A DNA stretch of 64,000 nucleotides from Luscinia megarhynchos (GCA_034336665.1 CM067572.1:1109786-1173785); one strand, 5' to 3'; shown: positions 11,701-26,700, counted from the stretch's first letter. Numbers and translations are program-made. The notes: generated by a model not told the origin, from the sequence alone.

Positions 11701-14700
11701 TAGACCAAGGAAAAGTTCCATCTCTCAGCCCAGCTCTTGCCTTCCACCCAGGGAATAAGCACCAACTGGTTATTCCTAGGGGAAACAAGGGAATGTATGT
11801 TGCAATTTGAAAGTTCACAACCGAGTGGTTGTGCCTGGGGAAAAGGAACAAAATATAACCAGAAGAATGTCAGCAGAGCTGTTTAATTGTTACCTATTCC
11901 AGCTTCACATGCTGGGCTGAGCCAGGAGGGTACAGGGGCACTGGCTCTGGGAACAATTAATGCATTATTTGATTTATGTTGGTAATCCTTTACTGTTCAA
12001 TGAAATCTGTTAATAGGAGTAAAAGTATGCTCATAAATTTCCTAAATAGAATCAAAGCCACACATAAACATGGAACCAATAAGAAATGGATGCAACTTTT
12101 AAAATTTTGGGTTTAAGCTTTTTCAGCTTCCTCATTTTCCTTTGCCTGACCTCTTCAGTTTGGGTTACAAAAAGTATGCAAGCAATAAATACCTTTATAG
12201 GAGGAGAGGGCAATTTTTAAAGCAAGCAGCTTCAAGAAATGCTGCTTTATGTTGTTTTTAACACTGCTAACTCTGTGTGCTGGGCAAGGTTTCACCTCCA
12301 GTGAGTTACACCCACACTAAGAGAAGGCAGAGCTGTGATGGGGCACGCAGCACAGACTCCACATCCAAGGGGCAAAGCCAGAAGCTCAGGAGCCATAAAA
12401 TCATCCCAGAATCACAGACTGGGATGGAAGGGCTGAAAGCTGCTGTCTACCCCCTCTTCTTTCCCCTAGACCAAGCTGCTCCAAGGAGTGTCCCAGGTGC
12501 CAGGTAGAGCTCACCTGGAGAGCAGCCTGGCCCCAGGGCAGGGTGAGGGCAGCCAGGGAAGGGCTGCTGGCATTCCCAGCCCTCTGCAGGAATTCCAGTG
12601 TGGTCCCCACTGCCATCCCCACTGCTCCCTCACCTTGGGCTGGGGTGGAACAGCAGCTCCTGTTTGCTGTGAGCTCCCCTGAGCCCCCCAGCCCTGTGCT
12701 CCCACTGCAGGACCCCAGCCCCATCTGTTCCCAATCAGCCTGTGGCTGATGGAATGCTGGAGCTGCTCAGGCCAGAGCAGGGGTGAGCACTGCAGGGGAG
12801 CAATGAGCTTTTCCATCTGGTCCCCATTAGCCCCCAGTACCACAGAAAACATCATAACAACCACACTGGGGGCCAGCACGCTGCAACCTGCTCCCCCTGC
12901 TGCCTCCTCCTCCCCAGCAATGGTCCACTGCAAGGATTTCCTCCTGCATGGACCAGGAGCCACCAGTCACTGCTGCAAAATGATTCCTAATTTTTTTTTT
13001 TGTTGGATGTCACTGGATGTGGCCTCATTGAGGGGGAAATGATTCCCTGAGCTCCCAGGGCTCTGCCCTTTCAAAAGGAGATGGCAAATCCTTCAGCATC
13101 CTTGACACACAGATGTTACCAAATGCTTTCCTTTCCAGCAGCTCACTCCACATTCAAAGCTCTGAGCAGTAATGGTGGCTTTTTAATCCAAATTACCTAA
13201 AAATGGAGCAGAACTACAGCAGAAAACAAGGGCCTGTCCTTGTTACAACCAAACCCTGGATGCTGTGGCTGTCCCCAAACCAGCTCTGGCAGGTCATGAC
13301 ACCAAAAACCACAGAACCACCCCAGAACCTGCAGGGCTTGGGGTTGGAAGGGTCTGGGCAGCTTCCACCAGCAGCACCATGGGGAATAGAGGATCCCAAC
13401 CCATCCCAAAAGATATGGGCTGAGGAAAACTCTGCTGAACTCCAGGAAATCTGAAGAGCCTGACAGATATGGTGGCTTGTTATTTTCCTTTCTTCTAAGG
13501 AAAAGTTCCCCAGGATTAAGAGGCTTTAAAAATGCCTCAAATTGCTTCAGGTATGTCAGAGATGTGGGTCAGGGCACAAGGCTTCAGACTAAGCAGGAAC
13601 TGAACCAATAAATGGATTTTTGTGGGTTTGGGTTCCTTCTTTCTGCCCCAGCTCAAATCCCCTCTCTGACTGCAGGGTTATTCCAAAAAAATCTCCTTTA
13701 TGCACACGAGTCTGTGTGCTCTTAGCCCTTTTCTGTAGGATAAAACCTTCTGGCCAGCAGCCCAGCCCTGCTCCTGCTGCAGGATCATCACCCCATTCAC
13801 AGCTCTCCCCTGCCCAAGGCACAGCCAGCCAAAAATAGGAAATTTTAAACAACCAGGGCTGACATGGCAATTTTTCAAGGTCTGCATGAGGCATCTTCAA
13901 ACTGTCACAGGCAGTTCATGGATCCACCCTGACACTTCTTAACCTGCAGCCCTTCCCAGCTGTAAAATCTGACACTCCAGTTAATATTGCATCCACATGG
14001 ACATGGAATATCAATTGAATGAGCTTAGAAGTCAACAAGGAGGCTGCAAATCACACCCTGTAAAGCAGAAATACTCAGTGAGGGGTAAGACCTACACAGC
14101 AAACATCTGACTCAAGAGCAAAAAAAGCCAATTTGCAAATCACAGACAATTTAACAGAGCAGAGGTGCCTATTTTGTGTGTTTTGAACTCGCCTCTGACA
14201 ACTTCATTGTGTTCCCTCCAGCACCTGGATCAGGGCAGACACTCAGTTAATCCTCCCAGTCACTCCTGATATTGCAAATCTCTTTTCCTGGCTGCAGAGT
14301 CCATTTATCTCCACATGAAAATCTCTGATTTCCCTCACCCCCTGCAGCCACTCCTATCCTTTATCCTTCAAGCTCTAATTAATGCAGGCAATCCCAGATT
14401 GGTTTGGGGTGGAAAGGGGCTCACAGCATCTCCAGCTCCTGTGCCATTCCTTCCCCTGTGCCATTAGTGGCCAGGTCTGAGGGTCTTACAGGAAAATTGG
14501 GATATTCCTGTATTTTATATATATCTATATTTATTTATTTAAAATTTTTTTTTTGTTTTTTATATATTTTCCTGTATTTTTTATATATTTTACTTTACTT
14601 TTTTATCTATTTTAATGTATTTTTTATATTTTTATAGATTTTCCTATATTTTTATATATTTTCATGTATTTTTATATATTTTCCTATATTTTTGATTTAT

Positions 14701-17700
14701 TTTCATGTATTTTTTATATTTTAATATATTTTCCTATATTTTTATATATTTTCCTGTATTTTTATCTATTTTCATGTATTTTTTAATATTTTATATATTT
14801 TCCTATATTTTTATATATTTTAATCTATTTTCCTGCATTTTAAAAATATTTTTATATAATTCTGTCCTCACCAGCACATCCCCTTTTGGAGGAGTCCCCA
14901 GCCTGGGGTTGAGCCATGAGGAATTCTCCCCATTCCCAGGCAGGCTGCCCCAGCTCAGACAGCACCAGAAATGCAAGCAGGGGTGGAATTCTGGTTAAAA
15001 GAGCAGAATCTGTCCCAAAACCCCCTGGAAATTCCTCCAAGTGCCAGTAACACCCTGCTGACCCCCAGAGCTGCCACTTGAAATGCCAGGAAATGAGCAG
15101 GGAAAGGAAAGGTTGGGAAATTTTGCCCCTTTTTCCTTCAAATACTCTGTGCCACGAGGGGTTGCTCTGGAATTTTTATCTTTTCATCTCTTCCATGTCT
15201 CACACATTAAATTTCCAGTTCAAGACTCCCCCACAGCCAACAGAAAATCAGCCAACTGTGTTTGTTCATGTTTTCTAATCTTGTTTTTTCTGCTGAACAC
15301 ATTGGTGAAATGTAAAACACGCCCTGGGGTGGACCCAGTTGGAGTTTGGGGATCTCTGAAGTGCAATAACTGCAGCTTTTTGGAGAGGTTTATGCAAGAT
15401 CTGGAATATTAACAGAGCTGTCCCCCGTGGAATGAGCAGGGCTGCATTTCTTCAACAGATTTAGAAGGAGCCCCATAAATCTCTGCTCTGCACATGAGTC
15501 CCTGCTCAAGGAATTTCCCTAGGAATGCCAGTTGAGGATTTTCAGGAAATTACAATAGTTTGAATGAATTCAGAAATAGTCACATGCCTAGGATGTATCA
15601 TAAGAGGTATTGCAGAAAGGAAACTGAGCAATGCATTAAAAAAATATTCAATATATGGGATTTCATTAATGTGAGGTCAGAGCACTCAGCACTTCAAAAG
15701 CCACATTGTTCACTCTCATGTTTTCACTGCAGTTTTATGAACACAAGTTTCATCCTTAATTCTACCAAACAACTATTTCAACTACTAAACTTGGAATTTA
15801 AGGTATTTAGGAAATTCTTATTAAACATAAGCTTTTAAAATATATATAAAGAATTATATCTCTTTTATGTGAAAACTGATTTTCCACTTCTGAGAAAGGA
15901 AATAAATAAATAAATCTTTTATCAACCTCAGTGGATGCTTGTTGGAGCTGAAGTGATGCTGTATTAGAAGGTGATGTTTGAAGTGAGTGGAAATTTAGTT
16001 TGTTAAATTAAATTTAATTTAATTGATTGAGGCAGCTGCTCTTTGGGATCAGCGTGGCACATGGCAGGGCTGGGCACGTGGCCACCACTGAGGGGTTGGA
16101 TCACCCAAATTCTCCTCAAAGGGAAGAAGCAGGAGAATCCCAACCCAAACCAACCAAACCCAATCCAGATCAACCAAACCCAGCCCAACCCAGCCAAACC
16201 CAACCCAAACCAACCCAACCTAACCCAGATCAACCAAACCCAATCCAATCCGGATCAACCAAACCAAATCCAACCCAGCCAAACCCAACCCAAACCAGCC
16301 CAGCCCAACTCAATCCAGCCCAACCCAGCCCAGCCCAGCCCAGTCCAACCCAACCAAACCCAGCCCAACCCAACTCATCCATCCCAGCCCAATCTAACTC
16401 AACCCAACCAAACTCAGCTCAACCCAACCCAGCCCAACCGAACTCAACCCAGCCCAGTCCAACCCAACCAAACCCAGCCCAGCCCAACTCAACCCATCCC
16501 AGCCCAACCCATCCTGACCCAGCCCAGGCCAACTCAGCCCAGCCCAACTGATCCAACTCAACCAACCTGAGCCTGCCCAGCCATTTGGGAAAGGCTGTTT
16601 TCTAGGGCTGCTGTTCCTCCCTGCCTGTGCTGGAGGGTCTTGGCTCCCCTTTTCCTGAGCCCTGAGGGGAGCCTGGCTGGGTGCTCAGGTTCTTGGGAAG
16701 GCTCTTACCTTCGATCACACACTGCTCGGGGATGGGAATCCTCCTGCCCATCTCCATCACAAACTCCTTGACTTTGCCCAGGTTTTCCTTCAGGTGCAGG
16801 TACAGCTTGTCCTGGTGCTGCTCAGCTGCTGTGGCTGCCCCTGCCCTGCCCTGCCCGGCCTTTTCCAGGCCCAGCTCTGGCTCGTCGGCTGCCTGGGGGA
16901 AATCAGCACTGGGGGGTGAAATCACTGCCTCAGGATGGAGCCCAAAAGGCTCTTTCTGCTGTTCCTGGCTGAGGTAGAGCTCGGAGAAGGAGATTCCAGC
17001 AGGGATGTCCCCGTTCTCCTCGTCCTGCCCTCCCTCCGAGCTCAGCCCCTTCACCCTGAGCGTGTGCAGGGCCAGGCTCTTGGACCTGAGGGGAGGCAGC
17101 AAGGGAAAATGGGTTTGGAATAGGAAAAAAAACCCCCAAAACCTGCCCTCACTGAGCAACCTTCTGGGAAATCTGCATTTCAAGAGCCAAGCTCAAGCCA
17201 CGGCTTTAATAAGCAAATAAAATGAAATAATATCCAAATGAAACCCACATATCCCAACATCTGCCATGGGGGAGCGAGGCAGCCCCTCTGCAGGGATCTG
17301 ATAACCTTGGGGGTGCATGGCTGCTTTAGCAACCACATCATAAAAATGCCAGGCACAGAATTCCCCTGAGCCAGGAGCTCCAGCTCCTCCTGCCCTGGGT
17401 CCCTGCTGGGGATGGAGGGGAGCAAAGGGGGCACAAGGGGCTGAAAGGGCAAATCCTGGGGCAGGGAGGGCAGAAATCAGTGTGGGGCCTGAGGAGCCTG
17501 TGGGTCACACTGCTGCCATTGATAAATATTGGTAAATATTGATAAATATTGGTAAATATTGGTAAATATTGGTAAATATTGATAAATATTATGCTGGTGA
17601 TAACACCACTCAAAAGCTCTCAGGACCTTCCTTTCTGTGATATCTCAATGCAGGTGTTTTCCTGCACTTTTTGCTACTTTAGGGCACAGAAAATATTAAA

Positions 17701-20700
17701 TGGGCTCCCCAGGGAAGCTGTGGCTGTCCCTGGATCCCTGGCAGTGTCCCAGGCCAGGTTGGACACTGGGGTTGGAGCCCCTGGGACAGTGGGAGGTGTC
17801 CCCATGGCAGGAGGGGCAATTTCAGGTCCCTCCCAACCCAAACCAATTCAGTGATTCTGGGATTTAGAAAGATTTCATCCAGCCCTTAAATTCATGGATG
17901 CAAAAATTGTTAAAATTCGGTTTATGCTGCCTGTGGGTATCACATGAGCAGACCAAACCCTCCATATTTATATAAATTTTCCTGACAAAGCTGATCTCCC
18001 TGCACCCCTCACACATTTTCCAGAGCCATACCTGTTAAACCTCATATCCTTCCTTTCTTCTTTAGAAACCTGGCCCAGGCTGTATCTCCTCACCGAGCCA
18101 GGGGTGCTGCTGTCCACATTTATTTTCTCCTCAAAAGCCTGGATTTTAACTTGCAGCTTTTCATCTTCTTCACTGCCATTCACCACAGATTTTAAATCAT
18201 CCAGGGGTTCAGGACATTCTGCCTCAGGGCTGTTTTCCACCCTGAGGAAGCAGAAAGAAGAGGTTTAACCCTGGCACTCTGTGCTCATTGTGCTGTCTTT
18301 GCCTGGGACTGGTGGTTTGGGTCTGGTAAAATAATTATGTTTAAACAGAAATTCCCTGAGATTAGCTTCAGGAACATCTTCTAGATTGATTGATTGTCAG
18401 TCTAGGTCAGAAACAATGAACATCTCTGACAACCCTGGGACTAGAAACTTGCCAAGCACCAGCAAATCACAACTCTGTCCCTGGTAGTCAGAAGTTTTTC
18501 ATCTGAACTCAAACCATTCTCTCAGAATTGCTAAACACTGACTTATTGCATTATTCTCACAAAGCAGAAGTCAAGCTATTTGCAGACTTTATAGAATTCT
18601 GTGGTTTTAAAGCTTTGACCAAAGTACATGCAGTTCTTACTGAATTATTGCACCCTGAGAAAGAAAAATTCCTTTTAAAACTCAGGAAAAGTTCTGAGCA
18701 ATGTGACTCCAGCTCAGCAAAGGGAAAATGAAGAGTTAAAATGAACTTGTAAGACTGCAGGGCAAGTAGTTTTGATTTGTTTTGTTTGCCTTAAAATCCC
18801 AGAATCAGAGAATCATGGAATGGTTTGGGTAACTTTCAAATAAATGGAAGGGAAGCTGTTGATTTTACAGCACCAAAAGAAAAATCTGCTGGAAAAGACT
18901 CTGTTTTAAAAAATGGCTTTTTCTGGGTTCCCTCATTGCTCAGAGCCTGCAGAGACACTCAGCTCCAAATATTTGCTGGAAATCTGAATTTTGAGTATTT
19001 TTCCTCTGCCTTGAAGATGCTGCAGCAGCAGCAGGACTGGATTTCCCAGGGACCAACAGCAGGAGCATCACTGCTGCTTCCCTCTGCCCCTCCTGCTGGG
19101 GTGATGTGCACGTTCCCAGCTCACTCCTGCAAGCAGGGAGGAACTGGCACAAAAATCATGGAGACAGCACAAAGCAAGCAGGGATCCTTGGAGAATCAAG
19201 GGGGATTGGGAACTATTTCCTTTTTAAACTCTACCCACAGCCCTAAAAACCAGTTTGTTATGCTTCTGACTATTTCTCTGCTTGATTTTCTTTTTTTTTT
19301 TTTTCCCAATGAACAAACATCTGAATAGCTAAATCTGTAAAACATGGATCCATAAAACCACAAACGAGGGGTTTAACAAAGCTGCAGAGTCTCACGAGTC
19401 ACAGTGGGGGAGCCCATTAAAAACTCCCCAAACTGCAAATTACCAATTGTAAAAAGCCAGGTTTTTCAAAAACAACCAGAAATGAGGCATCACAAAATGC
19501 ACTTTTCCACTTGTTTTGATAAAGGCAGCTCGGGGTATTTCTCAGGGGAGCTGGCAAGTTTTGTCTTGCTTTGTTTTGAATTCAAGCAAGATCTCATAAT
19601 ATATTAACACTGAGGAGCACTTGGAAAATATTCTTCTGTAATAAAGACCCTTGATGTGACCTTTCCTAACAGATCTTTCTGGGGATGTAGGACAAGATTT
19701 AATTTATTGGAAAGCAGTCGGAGCTCCCAACACTGCTGCCATTGTGGGAGCTGAGCTGGAAGGAAAACTTCTGTTCCCTGAGTAAATATGGGCAAAGCCT
19801 CAGGACACAGAAAGGGGATTGATGGACTGATGGGCTTTGGGAGTGACAGGCCCCAACCAGGGAGTTTTGGTGATGCTTGGAATTAAAAATGGGGTTTCAA
19901 ACAGCACCTCTTTGTCCAGCCTCCTCCTGCTGAGCTCCCACGGCTTTGTGAGGGGAATGCAAGGAAATACTTCTTCTAAAGAATCAAAAAATCATTATGG
20001 CTGAAAAAGCAATGTGGATGAATCCTGTTTTACACGAGCAGAGCAGAAAAAAGTCACTCCTGGGGTGTGGAGGGTGGGCTCCTCAATCCACCACCTCATT
20101 TTTGCCCCTGCTGGTGCCAGGATTTCCAGGTGGGAAGCAGAGGAGCCCTGCTGTGTCACAGCAGCTCCTTGGGGAGCCAAAACCACAAAACCCCACAGAG
20201 CCCTCAGTGAGGGCTCCATCCCACCCCACTGGGACCCCTGGCAGCCCTTCCAGCTCCACCAAACCCAGCTCTGTCTGCAGGATGCACGAGCTCACAGGGG
20301 AACCACAATGCCAAAAACTGTGCCTGTAGCAGCACTGAACAAGTTTGGGCCACAGTCTGAACAAGTCCAGGCCTTGGTCTGTATCATATGCACCAGCCAA
20401 ACTCTATTTAGCTGTTTTTCTCCCTATTTTGCTGCCATATAAAACAACTCCAAGCAGCCACAGCACTGGGAGGAGCAGCATTGGTGCAGCCCCTCATGCT
20501 CAGCTCTTACCCACAACAGGGACTCTGAATTTTCCTTTCCTTTAATTGACCACTCTGCCCCTCTGGCTTGGATAAGTCCATTAAAACCCTGAATATGTTA
20601 TTTAAAAGCCCCTCTGGGACTGAAGAACTTGCATTTTTTGGGACAGTAAGGAGCAGCAGAGCATGGCCTGGTTTTAATTACACTCCCCAGTCCCTGCATG

Positions 20701-23700
20701 TAAAATTGCCTGTGTCAAACAGCACTGGGGCAGCCGTGGCTCTGCAGAAATCAGCTTCTCCTGTAAACACAGAGGTTTGGGAGGAAAGGTTGTAATTCAG
20801 GCACGGCTCAATCCTGGTTTCCTCTCACAGCACAAACACCCTGGGCTGCTGCTCTTCAGCTCAGTGGCTGCAGAGCTGGGAGGGCACTTCCACCTCCACT
20901 TCCACCCCCAAGTCAACATCAACTCAGCTCAAACCAGCAGAGAAATCTCATCCAGCCTTGATTGAGCTGAGACTCTGCTTGATGCAGGCCTGGAATGTAA
21001 AACCAAATGGCCAAAAACTGAAAAAGCAGCTTTTGCTGTGATCTCTCACAGCCACGTTGAGATAACAAAGGCACAGAGGGCTGGGGAGGGAATGGAATTT
21101 AAATTAATAAAGAAATAAATACAATCAAGGGGCAGAGAGAGAAAATCATCTGTAAGCACACTCACACAGACAATGAAGCTTCTACACTTCAGCCAGTCCT
21201 TAACAGGGAATTTTAAAGAGAAACAGCCAGATTTTGATGAAAACCTTGTCTTTAACTGTTTTTTTAGCAGGCCCTAGAGATAAATGTTAAGCACAGAACA
21301 TAATAAGGAATAGGAATATCATGGTATTTTAAGTAATTTAAAGTAATTTTTAAATAATTTAAAGTAATTTTTAAATAATCACAGTATCAAAGTAATTTTT
21401 CAGCCATAAATGGAGGGACCACAATGGGTTGTGAATGCTGAGAGCTGATTTCTGCTGAGGTTCTGCCACCAGGTGAAGCTTGGATACTTTTCACCCTCAT
21501 AGTCAGAGGAGGGGCTTTGTCTGGGTTCCTCTCCTTTTTCATTTTTACCTCTCTCCAGGACACCAATTTTTTATTTCTCCACTGACCTCACTGTTTTGGC
21601 TCCACTGCTCCCAGTCTGGCTCCAGGGCTGGCCTTCACCCTTATAAGATTTTCTAACATCTGTATTCCATTTTTTCAAAGAATCACCACTCCTCTGTGCC
21701 CCTGACCTACTGCAGTATAGACAATCTAATTATAAGTCTCTCACTAATTAGAAGTGACTGCCACCCTGTATTTAAATAACATTTCTATCCTCACCATGAT
21801 GAACATCCCAGTGCTTTAACCTTAGGATGCACAGTCAGAAGCAGCTGGGTGAGCAGAAATCTCTCTGTGGATGCTTCAGAGATTTATCTCAGACTTTCTT
21901 TGGACAAATCTCCATCAGGGAGCTACGCCAGCCATTGTTCTCATCACCCTCAGTGGGCATTTTCTAGAATAAACTCAGTGATAATTGTGAGGCCTGACTT
22001 CACTGATTTATTTTTAACTGAGGCTTCTTAGCTTGCTTGAGTCTGCTTATCTGGGGCATGGCTTTCTTCATGGCAATGGGAAGATATTTAATGGGAATTT
22101 TGATGCTTAAAGAGGCTACCTGGGACAGAGGCTGGGCAGAGTTAAAGGAATAAAGCAGGGATTTATTACAAACCTTCAGAGGATTCACCTTGGGCAGTGC
22201 AAGAGCTCAAATGTGGCTCTTCCTAAGATGGACCCAAGATGGACCCGAGTCAGGAGTTTTCACACTTTTGTAAGTGTGGAATATATGTAATAATATACAT
22301 TACATCTTGGGGTTCATTGTCCCATCCCAGCTCCAGGCTCTGCAGTCCCACCCTCCCAGATTCTCTCCCCAGTTCTCTCTGTTTGCACTTTTTGGGGCTG
22401 GAGCTGCAGCATGTCCTTGGTTCTGGGGCTGGGAAAGGATTGTTGTGTGTGACTGAGCTGGGAGGAGAACTGGTGACACCTTGTATGGAGTTCAGAGTTC
22501 TACACCAACCCAGCACAGAATCTGGAAATGTGCAAGCTAAGGCTGCAGGCACAGCAGAGCCCAGGGCAGGGCTGGGCTGGGTTTGGGTTTGGTGTTGGGT
22601 TTGGTTGGGGCTGGCTTTGGGTTTGGTTGGGGTTGGGTTTGGGGTTCGGGTTGGGGGCTGGGTTTGGGTTTGGGGTTGAGTTGGGTTTGGGGTTAGGGCT
22701 GAGTGAGTTGGGTTTGTCAGGTTTGGGTTGTGTTTAGGTTTGGGTTTGGGCTTGAGTTGGGTTTGGGGCTGGGATTGGATTTGAGGTTTGGGGTGGGTTT
22801 GGGGGCTGGATTTGGGTTTGGGGCTGGGTTTGGGGGCTGGGGCTGGGCTTTTGGGTTTGGGGTTGGGTTTGGGGCTGGGGGCTGGATTTGGGTTTGGGGC
22901 TGGGTTTTGGGTTTTAGGGCTGGATTTGAGGTTTGGGGGTTGGGTTTGGGGGTCAGATTTGGGGGGTTTGGGTTGGGTTTGGGTTGGGTTTGGGGCTGGA
23001 TTTGAGGTTTGGGTTGGGTTTGGGGCTTGATTTGAGGTTTGGGTTGGGTTTGGGGCTGGATTTGAGGTGGGTTTGGGGCTGGATTTGGGTTTGGGCCTGG
23101 GGCTGTGTTTGGGCTGTGTTTGGGGCTGTGTTTGGGGCTGTGTTTGGGCTGTGTTTGGGCTGTGTTTGGGCTGTGTTTGGGCTGTGTTTGGGCTGTGTTT
23201 GGGTTGTGTTTGGGCTGTGTTTGGGCTGTGTTTGGGGCTGTGTTTGGGGCTGTGTTTGGGGCTGTGTTTGGGGCTGTGTTTGGGGCTGTGTTTGGGCTGT
23301 GTTTGGGGCTGTGTTTGGGGCTGTGTTTGGGGCTGTGGGTTTGGGGCTGTGTTGGGGCTGTGTTTGGGTTTGGGGCTGGATTTGGGTTTGGGCTGTGTTT
23401 GGGGCTGTGTTTGGGGCTGTGTTTGGGGCTGTGTTTGGGGCTGTGTTTTGGGGCTGTGTTTGGGGCTGTGTTTGGGGGCTGTGTTTGGGGCTGTGTTTGG
23501 GGCTGTGTTTGGGCTGTGTTTGGGCTGTGTTTGGGGCTGTGTTTGGGGCTGTGTTTGGGGCTGTGTTTGGGGCTGTGTTTGGGCTGTGTTTGGGGCTGTG
23601 TTTGGGCTGTGTTTGGGCTGTGTTTGGGGCTGTGTTTGGGGCTGTGTTTGGGCTGTGTTTGGGGCTGTGTTTGGGGCTGTGTTTGGGGCTGGGTTTGGGG

Positions 23701-26700
23701 CTGGGTTTGGGGCTGGGTTTGGGCTGGGTTTGGGGCTGTGTTTGGGGCTGGGTTTGGGGCTGGGTTTGGTTTGGGGCTGGCTTGGGCTGTGTTTGGGGCT
23801 GTGTTTGGGCTGGTTTGGGCTGTGTTTAGCTGTGTTTGGGGCTGGATTTGGGCTGTGTTTGGGGCTGGGTTTGGGGCTGGGTTTGGGCTGTGTTTGGGCT
23901 GTGTTTGGGGCTGTGTTTGGGGCTGGATTTGGGCTGTGTTTGGGCTGTGTTTGGGGCTGTGTTTGGGGCTGTGTTTGGGCTGGGTTTGGGCTGTGTTTGG
24001 GGCTGTGTTTGGGGGCTGTGTTTGGGCTGTGTTTGGGGCTGTGTTTGGGCTGTGTTTGGGGGCTGTGTTTGGGCTGTGTTTGGGCTGTGTTTGGGCTGTG
24101 TTTGGGGCTGTGTTTGGGCTGTGTTTGGGCTGTGTTTGGGGCTGTGTTTGGGCTGTGTTTGGGCTGTGTTTGGGGCTGGATTTGGGGCTGTGTTTGGGCT
24201 GTGTTTGGGCTGTGTTTTGGGGCTGGATTTGGGCTGTGTTTGGGGCTGTGTTTGGGGCTGGATTTGGGCTGTGTTTGGGGCTGTGTTTGGGCTGTGTTTG
24301 GCCTGGGTTTGGCCTGGGTTTGGGCTGGGTTTGGGCTGGCTGGTCCGTACCTGGCCGCGGCCGCCCCGCCGCGCCCCAGCCGCCGCGCCAGCAGCCGGGC
24401 CATGGCAGAGAAGCTGTTGCTCATGCGGTAAATGTCCCTGCTCTGGGGGCCCAGGATGCTGCCGAAGCTGTCGGTGAGGCCCTTGATCTCCAGCAGCAGC
24501 AGGTGGTGGAAGGAGTGCTCCATGTTGGCCAGCTGGCTCACCAGGTACAGCAGGGACGCCCTGGCTCGCTCCTGCAGGGTGGGGACATGGGACAGGCTGA
24601 GCAGGGGGCAGGGGGTGACACCCGGGCTGTGCTGGCTGTGCTGCCACTGAGCACTGCCCGGGAACACTGGCTGCCCCAAAACCAGCTGATTTGTGCTGAC
24701 TGAAGGGACTTTGTTCCTCTGGTGTTACCTAACCCAGCCCAGCTCAGGATGTGCTGTCTCCTCCTCTGACCTGAGCCAGATCCCTGAAGGCTTTTCACAG
24801 AATTCACAGAATCACAGAATTCACAGAATCACAGAATTCACAGAATCACGGAATCTTGGGTTGGAAGAGACCTTCAAGATTAAGCCCAACCCAGCCCTAA
24901 CACCTCAACTAACCCATGGCACCCAGTGCCCATCCAGGATTTTTTAAACACATCCAGGGGCTGGTGACTCCACCACCTCCCTGTGCAGAGCATTCCAGTG
25001 CTTTATCACTCTTTTCATTACAAACTTTTTCCTAATATCCAACCTGTATCTGCCCCTGGCACAGCTTGAGCCTGTGCCCTCTGGTTCTGTCAGTGCTGCC
25101 TTTAAGGGCCCTGCATGGTTCTGGGTTGTAGATCAGCCTGGCTCAGGGCTCCTCTTCCACCTCTGATCACTTCATAAAACCAGAGAATGGTTTCATGCAG
25201 TCCCACCCCTGCTTCCACAGGCTGCTCCAGACCCCACCAGCACCTCCAGGAGTGGGGAACATCCAGCCTGGATGTGAACACCTCCAGGTTAAGGCTCCTC
25301 TGTTGTAGTTGTCCTAATCAGATTGGGTTCCACAGTCCCAAAAACACCCAAGTGGGAAAAGCAGTGGAAAAATCAGTGATTAACTCAGGAACTCCCATCA
25401 GATCCTTCACTGGGGGAATCCTTTAACTCAGGGAAGCCCACTTGGTGCTCAGCAGATGGAAACAAACTGGGAGATGTTTGGATTTCAGCCTGTGCTGAAG
25501 CACAAACAAAGGCAAACACAAGCAGCTTTCTGCTTCCCAAGGACCAGCTCGTGTGCCACGTGCTCTGCACTCTGCAGGGTCCCAGCCCCATTTCCTCCTC
25601 TCCTCTCTCATAACCAGAGAGCAAAATCTGCTGGAATTTTGACTCCAGACCCAGCTGGGCTGTAAAAACACCCAGCAGACTTTGGCAGGACCTGGCCCCA
25701 GCATGGTGAGCAGGGCTTTTTCTGCAGAGCAAGGCAAGGTGATGGGAGGAAAAGCAGCTCTGCAGCCTCGTGCCATGGCAGGGACACGTGGGAAGAGTGG
25801 ATCAAACAAACTCCATCCCTTCAGCCATGTGGGGAAAACTCCAGCTGCACCCTGGCCTGCAGCTCTTTCCTCAATGGCTTCAGCAAGGTTGACTTTTTGG
25901 TGCACAGTCACTCATTTATTTGAAAGCTGATCCTTCCTCCAGGAGATAAACAGAGGCTCAATTAACATTTAAAACACATTTCTGTTTTCTAAACAAACTG
26001 TGCAGCAGACTAAATGGAGGAGCAGTTTTGACCATTTTCCTGTCACTTTGATCCAGCTGGAGAAGCTCCAGCCATGCTGAAATGCTGCTACTCGCCTGCA
26101 GTGAGGTAAAAGAACAATAAACTTGCCTGGGTAACATAATATGTAACTGTTCCACAAAACAAAATTAAAGCAAAATAGCTCCACATGAAAGCAGCCCTTA
26201 TCCCTGCCACAATTCTTATCCCAAATGTTTCCCAAAGCCTGTTTGGATGCACAGAACCCCTTGTTATTTCAGCAGTGCCTGCTTGATGGATTCGTGTATT
26301 TTCTCATAAGCAGCCCTTACATTTATGGCATTACATCTGCCAGAAGGTGAAGAGCTAAAGCAATGAGGTGTGGCAAAGTGTTGTGCTTTTTTTCTTAAAA
26401 ACAGGTTCTTTTTTAAAAAACCAAAAAGATCACAAGGCTTTCAGAAATAACTCCAACTCCCAGGTGGTTCAAAACATAGAGGGAAAAATAAAGTGTCCCA
26501 CTGCCCATTTTCATTTGCACAAATTTATGGTTAAGGGACAAATCCTGATTTCATCTTGCCCCTCTGAGGGTGTGTGATGTGTGCAAACAGAAGGGATGTG
26601 TGCAAACAAGGGGCAACCTTTCCTATCCAGAGCTCTCCCCTCTCCCTGGAAGCACAAGAGGCTTTTTCCAGGAGCCAGCAAGGATTTGCTGCTCACATCC

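Noticed and set aside
16027..16570. Two plus-strand frames of 174-175 codons rich in Pro/Asn/Gln/Thr
   Set aside because: They translate the CCAAC/CCAGC minisatellite. There is no conserved sequence, and they lie in a VEPH1 intron.
22250..24679. Minus-strand open frame of 809 codons and overlapping plus-strand frames of 532, 454 and 298 codons
   Set aside because: Produced by an array with a 12-bp period, which keeps several frames open at once. Only 24351-24571 inside it is a real exon (VEPH1 exon 6).
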